A stretch of 64,000 bases of DNA from Phycisphaerales bacterium. GTDB lineage: Bacteria > Planctomycetota > Phycisphaerae > UBA1845 > Fen-1342. The notes beneath the pieces are model-generated. The model worked only from the letters and a program-made list of their open reading frames with translations. It did not search any database and was not told where the DNA came from. Position numbers and translations under genes: made by a program. The DNA lies in NCBI GenBank assembly GCA_016716475.1, contig JADJWG010000004.1:434001-498000 (forward strand), read 5' to 3'. Each line of letters starts with the position of its first letter. Position 1 is the stretch's first letter. Shown here one piece after another: positions 29,910 to 38,582 of the stretch.

Positions 29910-31079
29910 ATGTCCGCGACCGATCTCATCGCTCCGCATGGCGGCGCGCTCGTCAACCTGTGCGTCGAGGGTCCGCGCCGGGCCGATCTGGAGTCATCCG
30001 CGACCGACCTGCCGCGCATCCGGCTGCCGGAACGGGAGCAGTGTGACCTGGAGCTGCTTGCGATCGGCGCCTTCAGTCCGCTGCGCGGCTTCATGGGCTC
30101 GGCGGATTTCCACCGGGTCTGCGAGGAGATGCGCCTGTCCGGCGGCCTGCCATGGAGCGTCCCGATCACCTGCTCGGTCGACGCCGCGACCGCCCAGCAC
30201 ATCGAGACTGGCCAGCGTGTGGTATTGACGGATGAGCAGGATCGGCCACTGGCGATTCTGACCGTCGACGAGAAGTACGCCCACGACAAGGCGCTGGAAG
30301 TCGAGCGCGTCTATCGTACGAGTGACCCGGCTCATCCCGGTGTGGCCGTGACGCTGGCGCAAGGCGACGTGTGCCTCGCCGGGCCGGTGGAGGTGCTCAC
30401 GCCGCGGCATGCGCCGGAGTTCGGTTCCTACCGGAAAGCCCCGGCCCAAACGCGTGCGCTGTTTCGCGAGCGCGGCTGGCGGACGGTGGTTGCTTTCCAG
30501 ACGCGGAACCCGATCCACCGCGCACACGAATACATCACGAAGTGCGCCCTGGAGATCTGTGATGGCCTGCTCGTGCATCCCCTGGTGGGGCAGACGCAGG
30601 CGGGTGACATTCCGGCCGACGTGCGGATGCAGTGCTACGAGGTGTTGCTGCAGAGCTACTACCACCCCCAGAGCACGTTGTTGACGGTCTGGCCGGCGGC
30701 GATGCGCTATGCCGGTCCGCGGGAGGCGATTCTGCACGCGCTAGTGCGGAAGAATTACGGCTGCACGCACTTCATTGTCGGTCGCGATCACGCCGGCGTC
30801 GGCAATTATTACGGCACGTACGATGCCCAGCGTATCTTCGACGAGTTCGATCTCGCGGAGATTGGCATTACGCCGCTCAAATTCGAGCATACGTTCTGGT
30901 GCCGCAAGTCCGGTGCCATGGCGAGCGAGAAGACCACGAACAGTAAACCTGAAGAGCGCGTCTTCCTGTCCGGCACGCTCGTGCGGGAGATGCTTTCCCG
31001 TGGCGAGCGTCCGCCGGTCGAGTTCACCCGGTCGGAAATTGCCGACGTACTGATCGCTTCCATGCGGACGTCGAAATGA
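29910..31079 (+). CDS. sat: Sulfate adenylyltransferase (ATP sulfurylase, Sat type)
   Basis: Makes APS and pyrophosphate from sulfate and ATP. 389 residues of the monomeric Sat family, not the CysDN type. The nucleotide-binding block is FQTRNPIHRAHEY, with GRDHAGVG and RYAGPREAILHALVRKN as further family motifs. It starts 33 bp after cysC and its stop overlaps the next start by 4 nt (ATGA), so the three genes are translated as a coupled unit. Confidence 0.96.
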   Translation: MSATDLIAPHGGALVNLCVEGPRRADLESSATDLPRIRLPEREQCDLELLAIGAFSPLRGFMGSADFHRVCEEMRLSGGLPWSVPITCSVDAATAQHIETGQRVVLTDEQDRPLAILTVDEKYAHDKALEVERVYRTSDPAHPGVAVTLAQGDVCLAGPVEVLTPRHAPEFGSYRKAPAQTRALFRERGWRTVVAFQTRNPIHRAHEYITKCALEICDGLLVHPLVGQTQAGDIPADVRMQCYEVLLQSYYHPQSTLLTVWPAAMRYAGPREAILHALVRKNYGCTHFIVGRDHAGVGNYYGTYDAQRIFDEFDLAEIGITPLKFEHTFWCRKSGAMASEKTTNSKPEERVFLSGTLVREMLSRGERPPVEFTRSEIADVLIASMRTSK

Positions 31080-32083
31080 GTGTGGCGCCGCGGATCGGAG
31101 TATTGCACCTGCCGCCCGCGGAAGTGTGCGGCGCCATTCGCGGAGCTCGCCGCGTGGCGCTGCTTTGCCATGTAAGCCCGGATGCCGATGCGCTCGCCGG
31201 TGTTGCCGCTCTGACGCTGACACTCCCCACGCTGGGAATCACCCCTGTCCCGGTCCTGCCGGAGCACTCGGCCTCGCAGCGCATGGAACGCTTCGCGCGG
31301 CGCGGTGGGGTCGTGCCCGGTTTGCCCGTGGGGCTCGGCGCCTGCGATCTGGCGATTGTGTTCGACACCGCGAAACCTGAGCGCATCAACGTGCCCGGCA
31401 AGCTGGCCGCGCTCGCGGGTGTGCCGCTCGTCAACATCGACCACCACGCGACCAACCCGGGTTTCGGAAAGTGGAATTGGATCGTGCCTGCTGCGAGCAG
31501 CACATCGGAGCTCGTGTACGGGCTGCTGGTGGGACTCGGGGCGACCCTCTCCGCCGCCGTGGCGACGCTGCTGTATGCGGGCTTGGCCGGGGACACGCAG
31601 GGTTTCTCGCTGGCCAACACGAGCACGGGCAGTCTGGCGGTCGCCCATGCGCTGACGCTGGCCGGCGCGGACGTGGCGGGTGTGTGCGAGGAGCTGTTTC
31701 GGAGCCAGACGGCCGCGGAGTTCGCGCTGCTGAAGACGGTCTACGCGAATACGCGGATCGGGGCTGGCGGAGCACTGGGGTGGAGTACCGTGACTCACGC
31801 TGAGATCTTGGAGGCGGGTTGCACGGCGCAGGACATCGACGACCAGGTGGAAATCGTACGCCGTGTCGAAGGTGTGCGTGTGGCGATTCTGTTCAGTGAA
31901 GGTACGCCCGGGCGGGTACGGATGAACTTCCGCGGCGAGCAGGGCGTTTCGGTACTGCCTCTGGCGGAGCAGTTCGGGGGCGGTGGACATTACGCGAGCG
32001 CGGGGGCGGTCGTGGATAGCGCGTTCGAAGCGGTGCTGGGGCGGGTGCTTCCGGCGGCGGAGCAGTTCGTGCGCGGGCTGTGA
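31076..32083 (+). CDS. nrnA: DHH/DHHA1 phosphoesterase, NrnA-like (oligoribonuclease / pAp phosphatase)
   Basis: 335 residues. DHH-family metal-binding motifs are HVSPDADALAG, FDTAKPE and NIDHHAT; the DHHA1 domain ends with the glycine-rich GGGGHYASAG. Proteins of the NrnA type degrade short oligoribonucleotides and dephosphorylate 3'-phosphoadenosine 5'-phosphate (pAp). Its overlap with sat in a sulfate-activation operon makes pAp removal a likely role, since pAp is the by-product of PAPS use (inference). No PAPS reductase or sulfotransferase is in the window. Confidence 0.85.
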   Translation: MSVAPRIGVLHLPPAEVCGAIRGARRVALLCHVSPDADALAGVAALTLTLPTLGITPVPVLPEHSASQRMERFARRGGVVPGLPVGLGACDLAIVFDTAKPERINVPGKLAALAGVPLVNIDHHATNPGFGKWNWIVPAASSTSELVYGLLVGLGATLSAAVATLLYAGLAGDTQGFSLANTSTGSLAVAHALTLAGADVAGVCEELFRSQTAAEFALLKTVYANTRIGAGGALGWSTVTHAEILEAGCTAQDIDDQVEIVRRVEGVRVAILFSEGTPGRVRMNFRGEQGVSVLPLAEQFGGGGHYASAGAVVDSAFEAVLGRVLPAAEQFVRGL

Positions 32084-32145
32084 TCTGCAGGGTGGATGCC
32101 GGAACGGACACCGCCTGCAAACAGGGCGAAATCCGCGGCAGCGCT

Positions 32146-33483
32146 TTACCGCCGGAACTCCGCAGCATTCCCGCGCGGTAGACGGTGCACGTTCTGCGCA
32201 ATCTGCCCGGCCAGGTCGGGGGTCAGGGGAAACGCGTTGTTGGGCACGGTGTTGTCGGTGGTGTGGCAGCGCAGGCATGCGAAGTCGATACTTACACCCG
32301 CTCGCCCCGCTGTATCGCGCGCCACGGTACTCCCGTCGGCGGTGAGCATGTCCGCAACTGTCGCCCGGGCCGGGTCGATGCGAAAAATGTGACCGCGCAC
32401 ATCCCCCATCCGCCCGGTGGAACCCACGAGGGCTGTGGAAGCTGCCGTGTAGCTCCGGCCAGTGAAAGGCATGTGGCAGCTTTCACAGGTGACCGGCTCG
32501 ACATAGTCGCCGCGGCGGAAAACGACACCACCGTGGGCGGCCATCGTGGCATCCGTGTGGCAGGCGGTGCATTGGTTGCGGATGCCGACCGACCGGTCGT
32601 GGAGCGTGGAAGCGTGTGGGTCGTGGCAGTAGGTGCAGTTGAAACCGGCGTGTCCGCCGCTTGCGAGCAGCTCGGAGTACTGTGCGTACGGGTGCAGGTA
32701 GCCGTCGGCTGTTGGGATGGTGCGCGGGTCGGAACTCGCGGTGTGGCACTGGCCGCAGTCGGACGCGCGCGAACCGACGAAGAGATCGCGTGCGCCCGGG
32801 TTGGGGACGTGGCGTGAGCCCGGGCCATGGCAGGCCTCGCAGCCGACGCCGGTCTCGAACCAGGTGCCGAGGATGCCGGGGCGGCTGTCCTGCGATTTCG
32901 GATGCTGGGCGGTGCGCTCGCGGGGTCCGGTGGTGAGGCGGCGGAAGTCTTCAAACGCGAAGGGCAGGGCAATCACCTGCGTGGGAAGAAACGCGGCAAA
33001 GCCGGTGAGTGTACCGGTCGCGGGGTATGAGAGATTCCATTGCGTGAGCGTGCCGGCGGTGCCGTCAGTCAGGACGAAACCCGCAGCATTGACGAATCGC
33101 GCACCGCGGGTGTAGCCACCGATGACATAGCTGATGTCGTTCCAGGTGAAGCCGGGCGGCGGTGCGGGCACGCCGGCCGCTGTGCTGGCTGCGTCGAAGC
33201 GGGGTGCAGCGCCGCGCACGGTCTGCAGGGCATGCACGTGGCCGTGGCGGGCGGCGGTGGCAGCGGTTTCCGCATGGCAGGCGGCACAAGCGGCCGAGCC
33301 GACGAAAGTGGCACCGGCATTCGTGGGGTCTGACGTGTTGCGGTAGATGCCAGTGTTGTTGCCGTCGGAGTCGGGGCGCGGGCAACCGCCGAGTCCGAGC
33401 GGGAACGCCAGCGCAACGGCGGCGAGCGGCAGCAGCGCAAAGGTCATCCGCAAGGGGCAAGGATGAGATGGCATCCGCGGCAT
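32146..33483 (-). CDS. Seven-haem c-type cytochrome, predicted lipoprotein
   Basis: 445 residues from ATG 33483, which has CAGGAG upstream. The signal ends in a lipobox-like PLGLGGC, so the protein is probably lipid-anchored. Seven CxxCH haem-attachment motifs are present: CAACH, CEACH, CGQCH, CTYCH, CTACH, CESCH and CLRCH. The spacing is uneven: one near the N-terminus, then a gap of about 140 residues without any, and then six. It is third in the leftward cytochrome operon, 55 bp after the eight-haem gene, and is likely part of an electron conduit at the cell surface. Confidence 0.9.
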   Translation of the reverse strand: MPRMPSHPCPLRMTFALLPLAAVALAFPLGLGGCPRPDSDGNNTGIYRNTSDPTNAGATFVGSAACAACHAETAATAARHGHVHALQTVRGAAPRFDAASTAAGVPAPPPGFTWNDISYVIGGYTRGARFVNAAGFVLTDGTAGTLTQWNLSYPATGTLTGFAAFLPTQVIALPFAFEDFRRLTTGPRERTAQHPKSQDSRPGILGTWFETGVGCEACHGPGSRHVPNPGARDLFVGSRASDCGQCHTASSDPRTIPTADGYLHPYAQYSELLASGGHAGFNCTYCHDPHASTLHDRSVGIRNQCTACHTDATMAAHGGVVFRRGDYVEPVTCESCHMPFTGRSYTAASTALVGSTGRMGDVRGHIFRIDPARATVADMLTADGSTVARDTAGRAGVSIDFACLRCHTTDNTVPNNAFPLTPDLAGQIAQNVHRLPRGNAAEFRR

Positions 33484-33538
33484 CACAGGGGCTCCTGCAC
33501 GGACCGCCGCGTGTCGCGGGCGTCCGCGTTGGCGGTCG

Positions 33539-35572
33539 TCAGCGGTGGTGGCACTCGCTGCAGATCTGAATCCAATCGGTCCGTAGCCCGGCAGCGCGAT
33601 CGGCGGGATTGGTTGCCAGTGCGCCGAGCTCGGTGTTTTCGGGGAACAGGCCATGGTAGTGCGGATTATGGCAGGTGTAGCACGTCACCATGCCATCACC
33701 CAGTGGCAGCCAGGCCGGCGGGCGCTCATGCCGGGCGGCGAGTTCGAGCAGTTCGCGGCGCGTACCGTTGGTCGCGCGGGCGAGTTCGCGCACGATCATC
33801 CACTGGTAGGTTTCTTCAGAGACCGGGCGATCCACGTGCCCCTCGGGGGATAGATCCCAGTGCTTCACATGGCAGTTGAGGCACAGGCGTGACGTGTTGT
33901 CGCGCAGGTAGGGTTCGAAGCGGCGCTTGCCGTCCAGCGAGGGTGGCGGGCGGCGCGTATGGCAGAATAGACACGCGTCTTCGCGCACTCGGCCGGTGGC
34001 ATCGTGCTGGAGGTGCGGACTGAAGCGTCCGCCCCCCTCGGGTTGGTGGCAGTTGGTGCAATATGCCAGGGGGCGCTGGGGGTCAAAGCCCCGCAGCAGC
34101 ACGGCGTTGACGGCGGGTCGCTGCACGCTGACGTCGCAGTGGCGCTGAATGTCGTGGCAGGTGATGCACCCGATCAGGTTGCCGGGGAGCGGATATTCGT
34201 CCGGCACGTGGACGCCCGCGCTCGTGACCGGGCGACCGATGGGGTGCGGATCGGCCGGAGCCCGCACGCCGTCATGGCAGGAAATGCACAGCGCGTCGAT
34301 TTCCAGCGGTGCGATCGGTGCCATCTGGCCGGCCGTGCTCGTGTGACACGTGGTGCAGCGTTGCGGATCCCAGTGTGGGTTGATGGCGCTCATCTCGGGG
34401 GAGCGCGGCTGCCAGGCGAGTGCAGCGCCCGACGGCAGCGCCACGGGCACGCCCAGCTCATGCGCTTCCGCACCGAGCCAGGCGTAGACGCGGACGCCGG
34501 AGCGCAGCAGCGGTTCGGCGACGAGCACGTAGTAGCGCGGCCGTACGTCGATGGGCAGCGGACGCTCGGCTGGTGGGGCGAAGCGTGTGATCGTGATGCC
34601 GCTGGGCATGCGGAGTTCGCCAACGCCGGAACCGGGCTCGCCAAAGGCCAGCAGCGGGGCGCCATCGGCGGAGAAGGCATGGACGCGTTGCGAAAGCGCA
34701 TCGGTCACGAAGATAGTGCCATCGGGACCGACGGTTGCATCGCGCGGCCGGCCGAAACTGCCGTCGGTGATTCCGGGCTGGCCGAGAGTGCGCAGCCAGG
34801 TGCCGTCCGGGGACCACACCTGCACACGATTGTTCAGCATATCCACGATGCAGATCTCACCCTGCGGTGTGCGCGTGAGGCCGCGTGGCAGCGCGAGTTC
34901 ACCCGGCCCGGTACCGTACTGACCGAGCGCGCCGCGGTAGGTGCCGCCGGCAAGGTCGAACACCTCGATACGATGGCCGAGGGTGTTGGTGACCCAGACG
35001 GCGTCGCCGACCGCAAGGACGCCGGCAGGGCGATACGGCTCGTCAGGGGGGCGGTAGGTGACGCGAATGCGACCGTCGGAGCCGATGCGATGGACACCCT
35101 TCTGGTCCGCAAGGAGAAGTTCCCCATCGGGCAGGGGATCGAGCGCGAAAGGTGCCGTCGGCGGAGTCGCGAAAGGGAACTCGTCGAGCGTGTTGGAGTC
35201 GGCGTGCCAGCGGAAGACCGTGTTGAGTACGGTGTCGCAGATCAGCAAAGCACGCTCTTGCACGGCGAGACCGTACGGACTCGTAATCGCGAGCGGCGGC
35301 GGGGGGTCCGTGCCGAAGAGAACCTGCGAGGCGGCCACTTCCGCCCGGGTGGGTGGAGGTGTACCGCGCAGGGTGCCGAGTGCCACAACCCGTGGCGGCT
35401 GGGGTGTCGGCGGGTAGAGTCCCGCGTACTGGTACGGCCGGGTGCGCCCGGCGCCGGCGCAGCCGGCGGGGACGGCGACGGCAAGGGCGCACGCGGCCAC
35501 ACCCAGGCCCAGCGCCCAGTAGGCGAAGCGGGCTCGGCAAAGGCGGCGCGATGGGGTCAGATGTTGTGGCAT
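33539..35572 (-). CDS. NHL beta-propeller fused to an eight-haem cytochrome c, predicted lipoprotein
   Basis: 677 residues from ATG 35572; the same frame runs further upstream but there only mirrors the four-haem gene. The N-terminal signal ends AVAVPAGC, a lipobox-like site. Residues about 50-350 form NHL-type propeller repeats (for example GELALPRGLTRTPQGEI and GRPRDATVGPDGTIFV). The C-terminal half holds eight CxxCH motifs: CTTCH, CISCH, CITCH, CTNCH, CLFCH, CLNCH, CYTCH and a final CSECH three residues from the end. The start overlaps the upstream four-haem gene by 16 nt. The propeller may dock the cytochrome on a partner. Confidence 0.9.
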   Translation of the reverse strand: MPQHLTPSRRLCRARFAYWALGLGVAACALAVAVPAGCAGAGRTRPYQYAGLYPPTPQPPRVVALGTLRGTPPPTRAEVAASQVLFGTDPPPPLAITSPYGLAVQERALLICDTVLNTVFRWHADSNTLDEFPFATPPTAPFALDPLPDGELLLADQKGVHRIGSDGRIRVTYRPPDEPYRPAGVLAVGDAVWVTNTLGHRIEVFDLAGGTYRGALGQYGTGPGELALPRGLTRTPQGEICIVDMLNNRVQVWSPDGTWLRTLGQPGITDGSFGRPRDATVGPDGTIFVTDALSQRVHAFSADGAPLLAFGEPGSGVGELRMPSGITITRFAPPAERPLPIDVRPRYYVLVAEPLLRSGVRVYAWLGAEAHELGVPVALPSGAALAWQPRSPEMSAINPHWDPQRCTTCHTSTAGQMAPIAPLEIDALCISCHDGVRAPADPHPIGRPVTSAGVHVPDEYPLPGNLIGCITCHDIQRHCDVSVQRPAVNAVLLRGFDPQRPLAYCTNCHQPEGGGRFSPHLQHDATGRVREDACLFCHTRRPPPSLDGKRRFEPYLRDNTSRLCLNCHVKHWDLSPEGHVDRPVSEETYQWMIVRELARATNGTRRELLELAARHERPPAWLPLGDGMVTCYTCHNPHYHGLFPENTELGALATNPADRAAGLRTDWIQICSECHHR

Positions 35573-36255
35573 GCGAGACACATCCGGCTGCGGCTGTTGG
35601 AGATCTTCAGCATGCCTGGGTGGCGATGCGTGTTGTGGGCATCGTGACAGGTGGTGCACTGAATGCGGCCGTCGGGCAGCAGCAGGCCAGCGGCCTCGAC
35701 TTCGGCACGCGTGCGATAGCCCGGTGCGGCGAGCGGGTAAGTGATACCGATGGGGTGGCTCGTACGGGCCGTCGCGGGCAGGCGGGAATTCGCGAGCTGA
35801 TCGCCGGTCGCAAGGGCGTGCGAGCCGGAATACACGTCGTGGGCGGTGATGCCGTCGTGGCAGCCGAGGCAGAGCATGGACCAAGAGTTGAGCACGATTC
35901 CGGGGCCTTCGTACGGGCGGAGCGGTTGCGTCGTGGTAGGGCGGGCGTCGAGCTGTGGCGGAGGCGGGCTCACGAGGTGCGGCGCGTGGCAGGGCAGGCA
36001 CAGGTCGCGTCCGGTCCGGCCGCCGTGCGAGAAGTCGTGCTTGCTGCCGATGAGGCCGCTGACCAGGTCGGAAGCGGGGTCGGTCAGTGTGACCGGCAGC
36101 AGGCCGACCCCGGGCTGGGTCGTGGAGGCCGGTTGCGTTGCGGCTGGTGGGGTGCCGGAGGAAGGGGCTGGTTCATCCGCGGACTGAATGCGGACGGCAC
36201 CGACGAGGAGCGCGAGCGCGGCGACAGGCACGGTGAGGCGCAGGATGACCGGCAT
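35557..36255 (-). CDS. Four-haem periplasmic cytochrome c (doubled-CXXCH type)
   Basis: 232 residues from ATG 36255, which has a strong GGAGG 5 nt upstream. A signal peptide (LTVPVAALALLVGAVRI) precedes a Thr/Pro linker and four haem motifs: CLPCHAPH, CLGCH, CTTCH and CLACH. The segment SKHDFSHGG followed by CLPCHAPH matches the 12-haem protein of the opposite operon (SKHDLS, CIFCHAPH), so the two are related. It is first in the leftward operon and a likely electron shuttle between inner and outer membrane. Confidence 0.9.
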   Translation of the reverse strand: MPVILRLTVPVAALALLVGAVRIQSADEPAPSSGTPPAATQPASTTQPGVGLLPVTLTDPASDLVSGLIGSKHDFSHGGRTGRDLCLPCHAPHLVSPPPPQLDARPTTTQPLRPYEGPGIVLNSWSMLCLGCHDGITAHDVYSGSHALATGDQLANSRLPATARTSHPIGITYPLAAPGYRTRAEVEAAGLLLPDGRIQCTTCHDAHNTHRHPGMLKISNSRSRMCLACHNI

Positions 36256-36297
36256 GCGAACCTCCTGGGACCGGGCGGCACGCGCCACCGGGCGCCG

Positions 36298-36325
36298 ACT
36301 ATATCGGCCGTGGAGAAATTTACAA
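36298..36325 (-). promoter_or_regulatory. Candidate promoter of the leftward cytochrome operon
   Basis: On the minus strand, -35 TTGTAA (36320-36325) and -10 TATAGT (36298-36303) with a 16-bp spacer. The leader is about 36 nt before ATG 36255. Confidence 0.45.
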
Positions 36326-36337
36326 TAGAAAAGTATC

Positions 36338-36368
36338 GACAAGTCCGTCATAGGGTAGACAAGTTCGT
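36338..36368. promoter_or_regulatory. Direct repeat GACAAGTyCGT, 20-bp period: candidate operator
   Basis: GACAAGTCCGT at 36338-36348 and GACAAGTTCGT at 36358-36368 are the same 11-mer with one change, spaced exactly two helical turns apart, between the divergent cytochrome operons. The second copy overlaps the -35 of the rightward promoter. This is the pattern expected for a dimeric regulator bound to one DNA face. Confidence 0.45.
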
Positions 36369-36384
36369 GCACGAGCGATACGTT
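36356..36384 (+). promoter_or_regulatory. Candidate promoter of the rightward conduit operon: TAGACA-N15-GATACGTT
   Basis: -35 TAGACA (36356-36361) and, at 17 bp, TACGTT (36379-36384) within GATACGTT. The arrangement is the same as at 6786-6814. The leader is about 60 nt before GTG 36453. Confidence 0.45.
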
Positions 36385-36452
36385 GCGACACAACCCGGGA
36401 GTTCTCCCGGGGTCCGTGTGCGGTCGACGGCCTAAGCCTGCGGATTGCCATC

Positions 36453-38582
36453 GTGCGTTTACTCCTCTCAGCCAGTGTCCTGGTGGCGACGGCCTGCACG
36501 CTGCCGGCCTGGTCACAGACTGCGGCACCGGCGGTGCCCGCAACGGCCGAGCCGCAGCCGGAGGCCGAAGTGCGTCCTCCGCCGGACGAACCGCCCGGTC
36601 CGGCCGCGGCGCCGACCTACGATCGGCTGCTGGAGATTGAGCTGCTCGAGTTGCAGCTCGGTTTTGAAGCGAGCTACGACCAGCGCAGCGTCACTGCGCA
36701 GCGGCGGCGCGCATTCGGCACCCGCACCGAGCGTCAGAATAACCGCAGCCGAAGCTTCGAGGAAACCCTCGGCGTTGCGACCCGGGGAGCGCTACTGGAT
36801 GAAAGATTTGCACTGTTCGACATCGCTGTGCGGGGCGGCCTGTCGCAGGATTACTTCGCGGAAACAGGACGCTGGCCGGCGCGCCGAGACCATGACGACG
36901 GCGGGTTGTTTGAATACGACCTGAATTTGACGCTTTTCCCCCGCGGCAAGGTCAGTGCGACCGCCTATGCCCAGCGACTCGACAGCCGGGTGCCGCGCGC
37001 GTTCCAACCCAGTCTCGACCGCACGCGCGAGCGCTACGGCACCGTGCTCACCCTCAATGATCGCGTGGTGTCGATGCGCTTCTCCTTCGAGCACGAATGG
37101 GAAGAGCTGCGCAGCCGTACGGGCAGCCCTTACGATGACGAGCAGCGCGGCCGAGACACATTCCGCTACGAGGCGACGTGGAATCTCGATCGGAACCAGC
37201 AGCTTGAGTTCCGCTACGAGTACGACGACCGTTCCGAGCGCTACGCGGGTACGCGAACCCGTTTCGACACTTACCGGCATTATCTCACGCTGAACCATCT
37301 GCTGCGTTTCGGGCGCGACAATCGCAGTTCGTGGGAAAACCTGCTGCGGCTGCAGGACGAATCCGGTGATCTTTCGCGCGACACCGCCGAGGCGTCGTCA
37401 CGGTTGCGCCTGCAATGGACAGACCAGTTCAGTACGGATTTCCGGGCCCAGTGGCTGCGCGACGCATTCCAGGATCTGGAGGCCGAAACCTGGCGGGGCG
37501 AGGTGGGAGCCGCCTATCGGTTCAGCGAAGCCCTGACGGCTTCGGCCCAGTTATACGGTCTGCAACAGCAACAGAACGCGAACGCGGACCTGTCCGAGTG
37601 GGGGGCGGTCGCCGACCTGTCGTACTCGCAGAAGAATGACTGGGGGCGCTTCTCGGCCAACGTCAGCTACAACCACGCCTCCATCCAGACCCGCAACGGC
37701 GATCGCCGCGGCATCGTGATCGCCGAAGCGGTGAGCATGCGCGATCCGCAGGCGAGCTATCTCGCAAAACAGAATGTCGACCACTTCAGTCTCGTGGTGA
37801 CGGATGCGAGTCGCACCCGCACGTACCTGCGCGGCCGGGATTACGTGGCGCTGCGCATCGGTCGATTCACCGCGCTCCGGCGGCTTGCCACGGGGGCGAT
37901 CGCGGATCGTGAGACGGTGCTCGTCAGCTACGTATACGAGGTGTACCGCGACTACGCCCTGGATCGCGACCGGTTCGACGTGCGCATTCAGCAAGCGTTC
38001 GACTTCGGCCTGACGCCGTATTACGCGGGCTCGCTCCAGGAGGAGCGGATCACGGAACGCGGTTTCCTGCGGTACGAGCCGCGCGATGTAAACCGCCACC
38101 GGTTGGGGGCGACGTACCGGCGGTCCGGCTGGTCGGCGGGCTTCGAGTATGAGTACAACGACGATTCCATCGATCCGTACCAGGCCCTGCATGCGAACGG
38201 GGACGTAGTGCTTTGGGCGCGCGGGCAGAACCAACTCGACGGCAAAACCACCTTTTCACACTTCTGGTACGATGGGACGCGCTACCTGGACGCTCGGGAT
38301 GCGCTCCTCCTGGACGTGGGACTCAACTATCGCCACCTGCTGACTCAGCAGCTCGAAGCGAGCGTGGCAACGCTTTACCGGTTTGAGGATGACTCGTTTT
38401 ACGGCGTGACCCATGGCGTGGATGTGACGGCGGGGATGGAGTGGCGCATCGGGTACTTCACCCTGTTATTCGAGGCCGAGTACGACATGCTCGACCTGCC
38501 CGGCTCGCGGGACAACACCATGGCGTTCTGGTTGAAACTGCGCCGCGACTTCCCCATCATCGCGAAAAAGGCGGCGCGCTGA
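36453..38582 (+). CDS. Large outer-membrane beta-barrel protein (putative porin of an electron conduit)
   Basis: 709 residues from a GTG start. A signal peptide (LLLSASVLVATACTLPAWSQ) and a short Pro/Glu-rich linker precede a body made almost entirely of alternating-polarity beta strands rich in Tyr, Arg, Asp and Phe, such as LEFRYEYDDRSERYAG and FSANVSYNHASIQ. The length would allow a barrel of more than 20 strands, as in MtrB/PioB-type porins; no sequence match to those can be claimed by eye. It starts an operon with an NHL lipoprotein and a 12-haem cytochrome (1-nt and 19-nt overlaps), which makes it the probable sheath that holds a cytochrome across the outer membrane. Confidence 0.8.
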   Translation: MRLLLSASVLVATACTLPAWSQTAAPAVPATAEPQPEAEVRPPPDEPPGPAAAPTYDRLLEIELLELQLGFEASYDQRSVTAQRRRAFGTRTERQNNRSRSFEETLGVATRGALLDERFALFDIAVRGGLSQDYFAETGRWPARRDHDDGGLFEYDLNLTLFPRGKVSATAYAQRLDSRVPRAFQPSLDRTRERYGTVLTLNDRVVSMRFSFEHEWEELRSRTGSPYDDEQRGRDTFRYEATWNLDRNQQLEFRYEYDDRSERYAGTRTRFDTYRHYLTLNHLLRFGRDNRSSWENLLRLQDESGDLSRDTAEASSRLRLQWTDQFSTDFRAQWLRDAFQDLEAETWRGEVGAAYRFSEALTASAQLYGLQQQQNANADLSEWGAVADLSYSQKNDWGRFSANVSYNHASIQTRNGDRRGIVIAEAVSMRDPQASYLAKQNVDHFSLVVTDASRTRTYLRGRDYVALRIGRFTALRRLATGAIADRETVLVSYVYEVYRDYALDRDRFDVRIQQAFDFGLTPYYAGSLQEERITERGFLRYEPRDVNRHRLGATYRRSGWSAGFEYEYNDDSIDPYQALHANGDVVLWARGQNQLDGKTTFSHFWYDGTRYLDARDALLLDVGLNYRHLLTQQLEASVATLYRFEDDSFYGVTHGVDVTAGMEWRIGYFTLLFEAEYDMLDLPGSRDNTMAFWLKLRRDFPIIAKKAAR

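Noticed and set aside
34004..35647. 547-codon plus-strand frame over the NHL-cytochrome gene
   Set aside because: The opposite strand has eight CxxCH motifs, a lipobox and operon overlaps, so this frame is a shadow.
35573..36001. Upstream extension of the NHL-cytochrome reading frame
   Set aside because: The extra 143 codons overlap the four-haem gene in another frame and are Arg/Pro-rich noise; ATG 35572 gives a proper lipoprotein signal.
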